A stretch of 64,000 bases of DNA, taken from the NCBI RefSeq assembly GCF_016919445.1, contig NZ_CP070356.1:2698001-2762000 (forward strand), given 5' to 3'. Shown piece by piece: positions 18,049 to 25,909 of the stretch. The notes below the pieces were generated by a model, which was not told the origin of the DNA, did not search any database, and saw nothing but the letters and a program-made list of their open reading frames with translations. This DNA comes from Pseudomonas sp. PDNC002. GTDB taxonomy: Bacteria > Pseudomonadota > Gammaproteobacteria > Pseudomonadales > Pseudomonadaceae. Each line of letters starts with the position of its first letter. Position 1 is the stretch's first letter. The translations under genes were made by a program, and so were the position numbers.

Positions 18049-20331
18049 ATGACATCGATGCGTTGGCATCTGCCTCTGCTGCTCAGCCTGGCCATCGCCA
18101 GTGCTCCGGCCTGGTCGGCTGGCGGCAATGAAACCCTGTTCAACTTCATCAAGCCGATGGCCGTGGTTAGCGTCACCACGCAGAACGCCGACCTGCCCAG
18201 TTCCACCGCGGAAGCCACGCCCGAGGGTGAAATCCTGCGGCGGGTGAACTTCAACCCGGCGCCCCAGCCAACCCTGCGCCTGGCGCCGTCCAGCGGTAGC
18301 TGGGACTGGTCCCAGGCGGACAGCATCAGCCTGCGCATCCAGAACGCCATGGACTGGGCGATCACCCTGGAGGTGGAGATCGAGGGTGTTGCCGGTGCCC
18401 CCGGTCTGCATGCCAGCATCGCGCTGCCGGCGGGGCCCGCGCAGACCCTGGTGATTCCCCTGCAAGCCATGACGCCGGAGAACTTCGGCATGCGTGCCGG
18501 CGTGCCGATGCCGATCACCCAGGATGGCCAGCGCCTGCTGTTGGCGAGCAAGGTGACCGGCGAGCTGAACCGCAGCCAGGTCGGCGCGGTGAAGCTCTAC
18601 CTGAACGCGCCCAAGGCGGCGCAGGACATCCTCGTTGGCCGCTTCGGCACCCGCGCCGGCAACGACGAGTACCACAAGGCCTACACCGGCATCGTCGACG
18701 GCTTCGGACAGTCCACCCGCAGCGAGTGGCCGGAAAAGGTGAAGAGCGCCGAGCAATTGGCCAGTGCCTGGAAAACCGAAGGCGAGCAGTTGAAGAAGTG
18801 GCAGCCCGCGCCCGGCCGTGATGCATTCGGCGGCTTGCTGGATGGACCGGCCTTCGAAGGCACCGGCTTCTTCCGCATCGAAAAGCGCAACGGCCGCTGG
18901 TGGCTGGTGACGCCGGAAGGACATTCGTTCTGGTCCATGGGCGTCAACGCGGTCAATGCCGACAGTAGCCAGACCTACGTGGAAGGCCGCGAGTACATGT
19001 TCGCCACCCTGCCCAAGGAAGACGATCCGTTGGCCGCCTTCTACGGCCAGCGCGACGACCGCAGTGGCGTCGGCGCCCAGCAGGGCCGCGCCTTCGGCAA
19101 TGGCCGCTGGTACGACTTCTACGCCGCCAACCGCTTCCGCGCCGACGGCGGACTGACCGGCGACGCCGCGGCCACCGCCTGGCGCGAGCGGACGCTGCAG
19201 CGTCTCGGCGCCTGGGGTTTCAACACGCTGGGCGACTGGAGCGACCCGGAGTTCGCCGCCGATCCGCACATGCCGTACAGCGTCCCGCTGTCCATTAGCG
19301 GCGACTACGCCACCGTCAGCACCGGCTACGACTGGTGGGGCGCCATGCCCGATCCGTTCGATCCGCGTTTCGCCATGGCCGCTGAGCGCGCCATCGCCAT
19401 CGCCGCCCGCGATCACCGCGAGGATGCCTGGCTGCTGGGTTACTACGCGGACAACGAGCTGGCCTGGGCCGGTCGCGGCGATGACGTGCAGTCGCACTAT
19501 GCGCTGGTGTTCGGCACCTTGAAGCTGTCCACCGACAGCCCGGCCAAGCGCGCTTTCATCAAGCAGCTCAAGGATAAGTACACGGAACACGAAGCCCTCG
19601 CCGAGGCCTGGGGCGTGCAACTGGGTGCCTGGGAAGACCTCGACGCGCCGGGCTACCAGGCCCCGCTGCCGAGCGAGGCGCACCCGGCGATCGTCCAGGA
19701 CTACAGCGCCTTCCTGCGCCTCTACGCCGACCAGTATTTCAAGACGCTGAAGGACTCGCTGAAGTGGAACGCGCCGAACCATCTGCTGCTCGGCCCACGC
19801 TTTGCCGTCAGCACGCCGGAGGCGCTGGCCTCCTGCGCGCAGTACTGCGACGTGCTCAGCTTCAATCTCTACGTCCCGCTGCCGCAGCAGGGCTATGACG
19901 CGAACTACGTACGCAGCCTGGACAAGCCGGTGTTGATCACCGAGTTCCACTTTGGCTCGCGCGATCGCGGGCCGTTCTGGGGCGGCGTCGCCGAGGTCTA
20001 CAACGAGCAGCAGCGTGGCGAGGCGTACCAGCGCTTCCTGGCCGATGCGGCGAAGGAGCCGAACATCGTTGGCGCGCACTGGTTCCAGTACCTCGACCAG
20101 CCGGTGACTGGCCGCCTGCTCGACGGCGAGAACGGTCACATCGGCCTGGTCGGCATCACCGACCTGCCGTTCACCGGCTTCGTCGATGCCGTGCGCAAGG
20201 CCAACCAGCAAACGCTCAAGGCCATCGACGAGCAGGCTCGCGCGGCTGCCAAGGCGCCTGCGGAGCCGGGGCCGAAACCGGCGTCGGACGATGACGACAG
20301 CAACGACGAGCAGCCGTCTTCGGAGCAATGA
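18049..20331 (+). CDS. Exported GH50 (beta-agarase-like) glycoside hydrolase
   Basis: A 760-residue protein with signal peptide (cleavage about 23, PAWSA). An N-terminal carbohydrate-binding-like beta domain (about 25-210) precedes a TIM-barrel domain (about 270-730) like GH50 agarases: GFFRIEKRNGRWWLVTPEGHSFWSMGVN, GAWGFNTLGDWSDPE, and candidate catalytic glutamates Glu470 (YYADNELAW, acid/base) and Glu632 (ITEFHFG, nucleophile). The tail is acidic and disordered (SDDDDSNDEQPSSEQ). The natural substrate is unclear; a non-marine Pseudomonas is unlikely to use agar, so an exopolysaccharide is possible. Monocistronic, followed by a terminator. Confidence 0.82.
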   Translation: MTSMRWHLPLLLSLAIASAPAWSAGGNETLFNFIKPMAVVSVTTQNADLPSSTAEATPEGEILRRVNFNPAPQPTLRLAPSSGSWDWSQADSISLRIQNAMDWAITLEVEIEGVAGAPGLHASIALPAGPAQTLVIPLQAMTPENFGMRAGVPMPITQDGQRLLLASKVTGELNRSQVGAVKLYLNAPKAAQDILVGRFGTRAGNDEYHKAYTGIVDGFGQSTRSEWPEKVKSAEQLASAWKTEGEQLKKWQPAPGRDAFGGLLDGPAFEGTGFFRIEKRNGRWWLVTPEGHSFWSMGVNAVNADSSQTYVEGREYMFATLPKEDDPLAAFYGQRDDRSGVGAQQGRAFGNGRWYDFYAANRFRADGGLTGDAAATAWRERTLQRLGAWGFNTLGDWSDPEFAADPHMPYSVPLSISGDYATVSTGYDWWGAMPDPFDPRFAMAAERAIAIAARDHREDAWLLGYYADNELAWAGRGDDVQSHYALVFGTLKLSTDSPAKRAFIKQLKDKYTEHEALAEAWGVQLGAWEDLDAPGYQAPLPSEAHPAIVQDYSAFLRLYADQYFKTLKDSLKWNAPNHLLLGPRFAVSTPEALASCAQYCDVLSFNLYVPLPQQGYDANYVRSLDKPVLITEFHFGSRDRGPFWGGVAEVYNEQQRGEAYQRFLADAAKEPNIVGAHWFQYLDQPVTGRLLDGENGHIGLVGITDLPFTGFVDAVRKANQQTLKAIDEQARAAAKAPAEPGPKPASDDDDSNDEQPSSEQ

Positions 20332-20352
20332 TCCAACATTCGTGATGTCCAT

Positions 20353-20371
20353 CCCCGCCTTTGGCGGGGTT
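20353..20371 (+). terminator. Hairpin after GH50 gene
   Basis: CCCCGCC-TTT-GGCGGGG (20353-20369) followed by TT lies 21 bp after the stop; a short, strong stem with a poor T-tract. Confidence 0.6.
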
Positions 20372-20434
20372 CCCAGGGGCGGGACGCGCTGAAAGAATGG
20401 CGCCTTCCGCCCCTGTGCATTTCCGGAGCTTGAG

Positions 20435-21580
20435 ATGACCCTGAACGGCCACTGCGATCCGCGTTTCACCCCCGTTGCCGATGCCTTCAACGCGCTGTTC
20501 GAAGACCCTCAGGAACGCGGCGCCGCGCTGTGCATCCAGGTCGACGGCGAGACGGTGGTCGACCTCTGGGCCGGCAGCGCGGGGAAGGAGCCGGGCCAGG
20601 ACTGGCAGGCCGACACGCTGCTCAACCTGTTCTCCTGCACCAAGACTTTCGCCGCCGTTGCCGCGCTGCAACTGGTGGGCGAGGGCCGGCTGGAGCTGGA
20701 CGCCCCGGTGGCGCGCTATTGGCCGGAGTTCGCCCAGGCCGGCAAGCAGGACATCACCGTTCGCCAATTGCTCTGCCATCGCGCCGGGCTGCCGGCGATC
20801 CGCGAGCCGCTGGCGCCGGAAGCGTTGTACGACTGGGACACCATGACCGCCGCGCTGGCTGCCGAAACGCCCTGGTGGGTGCCCGGCGCCGAGCATGGCT
20901 ATGCGCCGATCACCTACGGCTGGTTGGTAGGGGAAGTGATCCGCCGCGTCGATGGGCGCGAGCCGGGAGCTGCCATCGTTGCGCGCACCGCCGCGCCGCT
21001 GGGGTTGGATTTCCACATCGGCCTGGACGACGCTGAGTTCCACCGCGTGGCGCACATCGCCCGTGGCAAGGGCAGCCTCGGTGATGCCGCCGCACAGCGC
21101 CTGCTCAAGACCATGATGACCGATGCGGCGGCGCTCTCCACCCGCGCCTTCACCAATCCGCCATCGGTGCTCACCGGCACCAACAAGCCGGAATGGCGGC
21201 GCATGTCGCAGCCGGCGGCCAACGGTCACGGCAATGCGCGCTCGCTGGCCGGCTTCTACAGCGGTCTGCTGCATGGCAAGCTGCTCGACCCAGCGCTGCT
21301 CGCCGAACTCACCCGTGAGCATGCGGTGGGCGAGGACCGCACCCTGCTGACGCGCACACGTTTCGGCCTGGGCACCATGCTCGACCAGGCAGAGGTGGCC
21401 AACGCTACCTATGGCCTGGGCCCGCAGGCCTTCGGTCATCCGGGCGCGGGCGGCTCCATCGGCTTCGCCGATCCGCAGCGCGAACTGGCCTTCGGCTTCG
21501 TCGTGAACACCCTCGGCCCCTATGTGCTGATGGACCCGCGCGCGCAGCGCCTGGCGCGTATCGCCGGCGAGTGCCTGTAG
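20435..21580 (+). CDS. Family VIII serine esterase (beta-lactamase fold)
   Basis: A 381-residue enzyme with class C beta-lactamase/DD-peptidase fold. The nucleophile motif SxxK is SCTK (about residues 69-72) and the YxN-position motif is TYGWLVGEV (about 168), as in EstB-type esterases. LLCHRAGLPAI and GHPGAGGSIGFADP are further family signatures. There is no signal peptide, so it is cytosolic and unlikely to be a resistance beta-lactamase. GGAG lies before the ATG; a hairpin terminator follows. Confidence 0.88.
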   Translation: MTLNGHCDPRFTPVADAFNALFEDPQERGAALCIQVDGETVVDLWAGSAGKEPGQDWQADTLLNLFSCTKTFAAVAALQLVGEGRLELDAPVARYWPEFAQAGKQDITVRQLLCHRAGLPAIREPLAPEALYDWDTMTAALAAETPWWVPGAEHGYAPITYGWLVGEVIRRVDGREPGAAIVARTAAPLGLDFHIGLDDAEFHRVAHIARGKGSLGDAAAQRLLKTMMTDAAALSTRAFTNPPSVLTGTNKPEWRRMSQPAANGHGNARSLAGFYSGLLHGKLLDPALLAELTREHAVGEDRTLLTRTRFGLGTMLDQAEVANATYGLGPQAFGHPGAGGSIGFADPQRELAFGFVVNTLGPYVLMDPRAQRLARIAGECL

Positions 21581-21586
21581 CGACGG

Positions 21587-21608
21587 GCGGGAGGAACCTT
21601 CCTCCCGC
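21587..21608 (+). terminator. Hairpin after esterase gene
   Basis: GCGGGAGG (21587-21594) pairs with CCTCCCGC (21601-21608) around AACCTT, starting 7 bp past the stop. Confidence 0.6.
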
Positions 21609-21825
21609 TGCGCCTTCTTAAGGTCGTCCGCAATCGCTGTCGGCCAGTTTCGCGACGACGTTCCTCTCCGGGCGCCGATGAGCGCCGCTCGTCAGTTCGA
21701 GATTAAAATCTCGTTCCAACTGAGTAAGTTATGTACAACTCTTAAGCTGATTGCTGAAGTCAGGGTGCGACTGCCTGTTTGCCGCGCCCGGCCTCCCGTC
21801 AAATTCCGACTTATGGAATCGCCCC

Positions 21826-22617
21826 ATGAATCTGTTGAAAGTCTCTACCCTCGCACTCTGTGTCGGTCTTTCCGCCTGCAGCCAGTTCCAGTCCAAGGAC
21901 CCGGCCCAGGCCCCGGAAAACACCGCTGCTACCGCCAAGCCTGCCGCCGGCACCAGCCACTGGTGGTGGCCCTTCGGTGGCGACGAGGAAGTGACCGCCG
22001 CCGCGCCCGCGCCGGAGCAGAAGCCCGTGGAAGCGCCCAAGGTAGCCGAGGCGGGCAGCAAGCAGCCCGGTGGCCACTGGTGGTGGCCGTTCGGCGTGAG
22101 CGAGAGCAAGCCGGGTGCCGACCAGGCCGCCAAGCCGCAGACCGTACAGGTCAGCAAGGAATGGCTGGACCAGCATGAGAAGTCCCTGCGCGCCGCTGTG
22201 GCGGGCAGCAAGTTCACCGTCGAGCGCCGCGAAAACGCCCTGGTGCTTATCGCCCCGGTGGAAGGCTCCTTCAACCCCAAGCGTCCTGAACTGCTGCTGC
22301 CGATCACCCTGGCGCCGCTGGGCAACGTGGCGAAGATGCTGCAGAACGATCCGGAAAGCGGCGTGCTGGTCCTCGGCCACAGCGACAGCTCCGGCGACAA
22401 GGCGACCAACGACAAGGTCAGCCTGCAGCGTGCCCAGGCGGTGTCCTCGATCTTCCGCCTGAGCGGCCTGGGTGCCGATCGCCTGCGCCTGAAGGGCGTC
22501 GGCTCCAGCCTGCCGCGCGCCGACAACGCCAGCGCCGAAGGCCGTGCGCTGAACCGCCGCGTCGAAGTGCTGCTGACCCAGCGCACCAGCCTGCTGGCGC
22601 TCGCCCAGGCCAACTGA
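21826..22617 (+). CDS. OmpA-family lipoprotein with duplicated HWWWPFG motif
   Basis: A 263-residue lipoprotein (lipobox GLSAC, Cys18). The linker region contains two copies of HWWWPFG (near residues 45 and 85), separated by a Pro/Ala stretch. The C-terminal part is an OmpA-like peptidoglycan-binding domain (VLVLGHSDSSGDKATNDKVSLQRAQAV; NASAEGRALNRRVEVLL). ATG 21826 is used because the signal peptide begins there; the ribosome-binding site is weak (GGAA). Confidence 0.9.
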   Translation: MNLLKVSTLALCVGLSACSQFQSKDPAQAPENTAATAKPAAGTSHWWWPFGGDEEVTAAAPAPEQKPVEAPKVAEAGSKQPGGHWWWPFGVSESKPGADQAAKPQTVQVSKEWLDQHEKSLRAAVAGSKFTVERRENALVLIAPVEGSFNPKRPELLLPITLAPLGNVAKMLQNDPESGVLVLGHSDSSGDKATNDKVSLQRAQAVSSIFRLSGLGADRLRLKGVGSSLPRADNASAEGRALNRRVEVLLTQRTSLLALAQAN

Positions 22618-22632
22618 TCTTTCCTGCCGACG

Positions 22633-22656
22633 GCGTCATTTCGTGCGGAATGACGC
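22633..22656 (+). terminator. Hairpin between OmpA lipoprotein and pdxH
   Basis: GCGTCATT (22633-22640) pairs with AATGACGC (22649-22656), loop TCGTGCGG. No strong T-tract, so termination may be partial. Confidence 0.5.
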
Positions 22657-22725
22657 TTGTCGTGGATCAAGCGCGAAGGCGCAACTCTGGATAAGCTTAG
22701 GGACTTCTTCCGAAGGAGAATTGCG

Positions 22726-23373
22726 ATGGCCCAGACCCTGGCCGATATGCGCCGCGAATACACCCGTGACGGACTGACCGAAGCCCAGGCGCCCGCCGAG
22801 CCGTTCAGCCTGTTCAACCAGTGGTTCGAGGACGCGGTGAAGACCGAGCAACTGCCGGTCGAGCCCAACGCGATGATGCTCGCCACCGTGGACGCCGACG
22901 GCCAGCCGCATTGCCGCGTGCTGCTGCTCAAGGGCCTGGACGAGCGTGGCTTCACCTTCTTCAGCAACTACGAAAGCGCCAAGGGCCAGCAGCTCGGGGA
23001 AAACCCGCGCGCGGCCATGACCTTCTTCTGGCCGGCCCTGGAGCGTCAGGTACGCATCGAAGGGCGCGTCGAGAAAGTCTCCGCCGAGGAATCCGCCGCC
23101 TACTACCGGGTGCGCCCGCTGGGCAGCCGTCTGGGGGCCTGGGCGTCACCGCAGAGCCGGGTGATCGATGGCCGTGGCGAGTTGGAACAGTTGCTGGCCG
23201 AGACCGAACAACGCTTCGCCGACACGGCGCCCACCTGCCCGGAATTCTGGGGTGGCTTCCGCCTGCTGCCCAGCCGCGTCGAGTTCTGGCAGGGACGTCC
23301 GAGTCGCCTGCATGACCGTCTTAATTTCCGCAACGAAAACGGTGCCTGGGTCCGCGAGCGCCTCGCGCCCTGA
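22726..23373 (+). CDS. pdxH: Pyridoxamine 5'-phosphate oxidase
   Basis: FMN-dependent oxidase making pyridoxal 5'-phosphate from PNP or PMP, cytosolic; 215 residues, the usual length. Conserved blocks: [66 protein letters not shown] and the C-terminal [14 protein letters not shown] and [16 protein letters not shown] lies 6 nt before ATG 22726. A REP pair follows. Confidence 0.97.
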   Translation: MAQTLADMRREYTRDGLTEAQAPAEPFSLFNQWFEDAVKTEQLPVEPNAMMLATVDADGQPHCRVLLLKGLDERGFTFFSNYESAKGQQLGENPRAAMTFFWPALERQVRIEGRVEKVSAEESAAYYRVRPLGSRLGAWASPQSRVIDGRGELEQLLAETEQRFADTAPTCPEFWGGFRLLPSRVEFWQGRPSRLHDRLNFRNENGAWVRERLAP

Positions 23374-23503
23374 TCTGCGGATGGGGCTTTCGTAGGAGCA
23401 ACTGTCTTTCCCGGGTAGCCCGTGCCGATGCTTTTCCTCACCGCAGCCCTGGCTGCGCGCTCCACTCCTGAGGAAGAGGGTCAGGCTGAGGGGCTGTTGA
23501 TCG

Positions 23504-23576
23504 TGTAGGAGCGGACCCTGTCCGCGATGGGCATCCGGCACCTGCGGAAATCATCGCGGACGGAGTCCGCTCCTAC
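23504..23576. repeat. Inverted REP pair (pdxH-glycerate kinase)
   Basis: GTAGGAGCGGACCCTGTCCG at 23504 and CGGACGGAGTCCGCTCCTAC ending 23576 form an inverted pair about 27 bp apart. Same unit as at 3540, 35102 and 44776. Confidence 0.88.
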
Positions 23577-23634
23577 GTGGCCCCCCGTGGCGGTGTAGGA
23601 TGCCCAGCATCCTCCCGCACAACGGACCCGCCCC

Positions 23635-24774
23635 ATGAAAGTCGTCATCGCCCCTGACTCCTTCAAGGAAAGCCTTTCCGCCCCCGAGGTCGCGGAGGCC
23701 ATTTCCCGTGGCTGGCTGCGCGCCCGGCCCGGCGACGAAACGTTGCTGCGGCCAATGGCCGATGGCGGCGAAGGGACGGTGGACGCGGTGTTGGCGGCGC
23801 GGCCGGGAGAGCGCCGCGCACTGGATGTCTGTGGCCCGCTGGAGCTGCCGGTAAAGGCGCACTGGGGCTGGCTGGACGACGCCACCGCAGTGATCGAGAT
23901 GGCCGCCGCCAGCGGCCTGCACTGGGTGCCCGAAGGCCAGCGCGACGCCACCCGCACCACCAGTCGCGGCACCGGCGAACTGATCCGCGCGGCGCTGGAT
24001 GCCGGCGCGAGGAAGATCATCATCGGCCTGGGCGGCAGCGCCACCAATGATGGCGGCCTGGGTCTGCTACAGGCGCTGGGTGCGAGTTTCCTCGACGGCC
24101 AGGGCAACGAACTCGGCGCCGGCGGCGCGCAACTCGCGCAGCTCGAACGGATCGACCTGTCGAACCTCGACCCGCGTCTGGCCGAGGTCGAAGTCGACGT
24201 GGCGGCTGATGTGAACAATCCCCTCTGCGGTCCCCACGGCGCCTCGGCGGTGTTCGGTCCGCAGAAGGGGGCCAGTCCCGCGCAGGTGCAGCAACTGGAC
24301 GCGGCGTTGGCGCGTTATGCGCAGGTGGCGGCCCGTGCACTGGGGCAGGATCACAGCCTGTTCCCCGGTGTCGGTGCGGCGGGCGGCCTGGGCTTCGCGT
24401 GCCGGGCTTTTCTCAAGGCGCGCTTCCGTCCGGGCATCGAGTTGATCGCCGAGCTCTCCGAACTTGAATCGGCATTGGCGGGTGCGTCGCTGGTCATTAC
24501 CGGTGAAGGTCGCCTGGATGGCCAGAGTCTGCACGGCAAGACACCGGTAGGCGTGGCCCATGTGGCGCGGCGTGTCGGTGTGCCGGTAATCGCGCTGGCC
24601 GGCAGTGTCGGCGAAGGCCTGGCGGAACTGCGGGACGTGGGTATCGAAGCCGCGTTCAGCCTGGCGCCGGGGCCGATCACCCTGGCCGATGCCTGCGCAC
24701 GGGCAGCGGTCGAGTTGGAACGTCGCGCCGAGGCGCTGTCGCGATTCTGGTCCCTGGCTCAGGCGGCGCGGTAG
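23635..24774 (+). CDS. Glycerate kinase (GlxK/GarK type)
   Basis: Phosphorylates D-glycerate (usually to 2-phosphoglycerate) in glyoxylate/hydroxypyruvate metabolism; cytosolic. The 379-residue sequence matches the family throughout: MKVVIAPDSFKESLSA, RPMADGGEGTVDA, GLGGSATNDGGLGLLQALG, GAAGGLGF, and LVITGEGRLDGQSLHGKTPVGVA. Its last 16 bp overlap the end of a converging small gene. Confidence 0.94.
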   Translation: MKVVIAPDSFKESLSAPEVAEAISRGWLRARPGDETLLRPMADGGEGTVDAVLAARPGERRALDVCGPLELPVKAHWGWLDDATAVIEMAAASGLHWVPEGQRDATRTTSRGTGELIRAALDAGARKIIIGLGGSATNDGGLGLLQALGASFLDGQGNELGAGGAQLAQLERIDLSNLDPRLAEVEVDVAADVNNPLCGPHGASAVFGPQKGASPAQVQQLDAALARYAQVAARALGQDHSLFPGVGAAGGLGFACRAFLKARFRPGIELIAELSELESALAGASLVITGEGRLDGQSLHGKTPVGVAHVARRVGVPVIALAGSVGEGLAELRDVGIEAAFSLAPGPITLADACARAAVELERRAEALSRFWSLAQAAR

Positions 24775-24995
24775 TCGTCCGCTGCGCGCTGCAACCAGTC
24801 GGGCAACTCGCGGCGCTTCACCTTCTGGCGCTTGGCATCGTCCAGGCGCTGCAGCAGGTAGGTGCGCTTTTGCGGATCGTCGCCCGCCATCGACAGGGCC
24901 AGGTCGCGGTCCATCCAGCGGCGAATACGCCAGTAGATCCACCAGTGGAAGTACAGGCCGGCGGCGGTGGTAGCGACGATGATGAAGTAGTCCAT
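24759..24995 (-). CDS. Small membrane-anchored protein of unknown function
   Basis: A 78-residue protein with one N-terminal helix (MDYFIIVATTAAGLYFHWWIYWRI) and a basic, charged cytoplasmic tail (RTYLLQRLDDAKRQKVKRREL). I recognise no family. It converges on and overlaps the glycerate kinase gene by 16 bp. Supported by the start codon, the helix and a typical GC3 pattern rather than homology. Confidence 0.65.
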   Translation of the reverse strand: MDYFIIVATTAAGLYFHWWIYWRIRRWMDRDLALSMAGDDPQKRTYLLQRLDDAKRQKVKRRELPDWLQRAADDYRAA

Positions 24996-25186
24996 GTGGG
25001 CTCCATGTTGCGGTCGTCAGGCTAACCCATCCATACGCACAGAAAACTGAGCCATGACAGGCGTTTTCAGCGGATATGGCTCAAACTGTACGAAAGCTGA
25101 ACTCGAACGAAGATGTTGCAAGGCCTGGCGTGACAGTTGGGCTGCCGTCGGAGTCTAATAGCCGTTGCCCTATCCGGAGGTTCCCA

Positions 25187-25651
25187 ATGCGTAAAACTGC
25201 CCTGATCGCCGTGACGTTCGCTGCCCTGGCCATGACCCTCGGTGGTTGCCAGTCCAGCCTGACTGGCGATACCTATACCCGTGAAGAAGCACGCACCGTG
25301 CAGAACGTTCGCATGGGTACCATCCAGGCCCTGCGCCCCGTGAAGATCGAAGGCACCAAGACCCCGATCGGTTCGGTTGCCGGCGCCGCAGTCGGCGGTA
25401 TCGGTGGCAGCGCCATCGGTGGTGGCAAGGGTAGCTACGTCACCGCCATCATCGGCGCCGTGGCCGGCGGCCTGCTCGGTGCGGCCACCGAGGAAGGCCT
25501 GACCCGCACCCAGGGTGTGGAAATCACCGTTCGTGAAGACGACGGCAGCACCCGCGCCTACGTCCAGCAGGTCGATGAAGGTGCCGTGTTCCGCGTTGGC
25601 GAGCGCGTGCGCATCCTCACCGTCAACGGTACCAGCCGCGTCGCTCACTGA
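25187..25651 (+). CDS. slyB: SlyB-type glycine-zipper outer-membrane lipoprotein (copy 1)
   Basis: A 154-residue lipoprotein: signal peptide with lipobox LGGC (Cys21), then a glycine-zipper 2TM domain (GAAVGGIGGSAIGGGKGSYVTAIIGAVAGGLLGAATEEGL) and a C-terminal beta domain. In enteric bacteria SlyB stabilises outer-membrane proteins under LPS stress. A close paralogue is at 38371-38835, with identical blocks such as VQNVRMGT and IEGTKTPIG. CGGAGG precedes ATG 25187. Unlike copy 2, no GTTCAG array is visible upstream, so the two copies are probably controlled differently. Confidence 0.85.
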   Translation: MRKTALIAVTFAALAMTLGGCQSSLTGDTYTREEARTVQNVRMGTIQALRPVKIEGTKTPIGSVAGAAVGGIGGSAIGGGKGSYVTAIIGAVAGGLLGAATEEGLTRTQGVEITVREDDGSTRAYVQQVDEGAVFRVGERVRILTVNGTSRVAH

Positions 25652-25691
25652 CCGGCACCTGGCTGCCCGTGCGTGGCAGCCATCGAAAACC

Positions 25692-25724
25692 AGCGCGCGA
25701 CAGTCACCCCGACTGTCGCGCGCT
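25692..25724. terminator. Perfect 14-bp hairpin after slyB copy 1
   Basis: AGCGCGCGACAGTC (25692-25705) pairs exactly with GACTGTCGCGCGCT (25711-25724) around a 5-base loop, 40 bp after the stop. ATCGTTT follows; a probable terminator separating slyB from the sha operon. Confidence 0.7.
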
Positions 25725-25909
25725 ATCGTTTGGGGGATCGGAAAATCCGGCGCAGCTCAATGCGGGCGCGGCTCGGGGCTGTATTTTCGTAATACTTCAA
25801 TCCATGACGTGTAATCGATAGATATGGATAATCGTCGCCTTTGCAAGCCGGCCGCCTGTGCGCGGTGTTGTTTGTCCGAACGCCGTCCGGCGGTGAAAAG
25901 GAGTAGGTC

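Noticed and set aside
17929-20490. Very long open frame (about 850 codons) on the minus strand across the GH50 gene
   Set aside because: Antisense open frames are common in GC-rich DNA because of third-position bias. Its protein has no domain and is rich in Arg, Gly, Val and Ala; the + strand gene has a signal peptide and family motifs.
20435-21580. Class C beta-lactamase
   Set aside because: SxxK is present but there is no signal peptide and no KTG-type motif at the usual position; it fits family VIII esterases.
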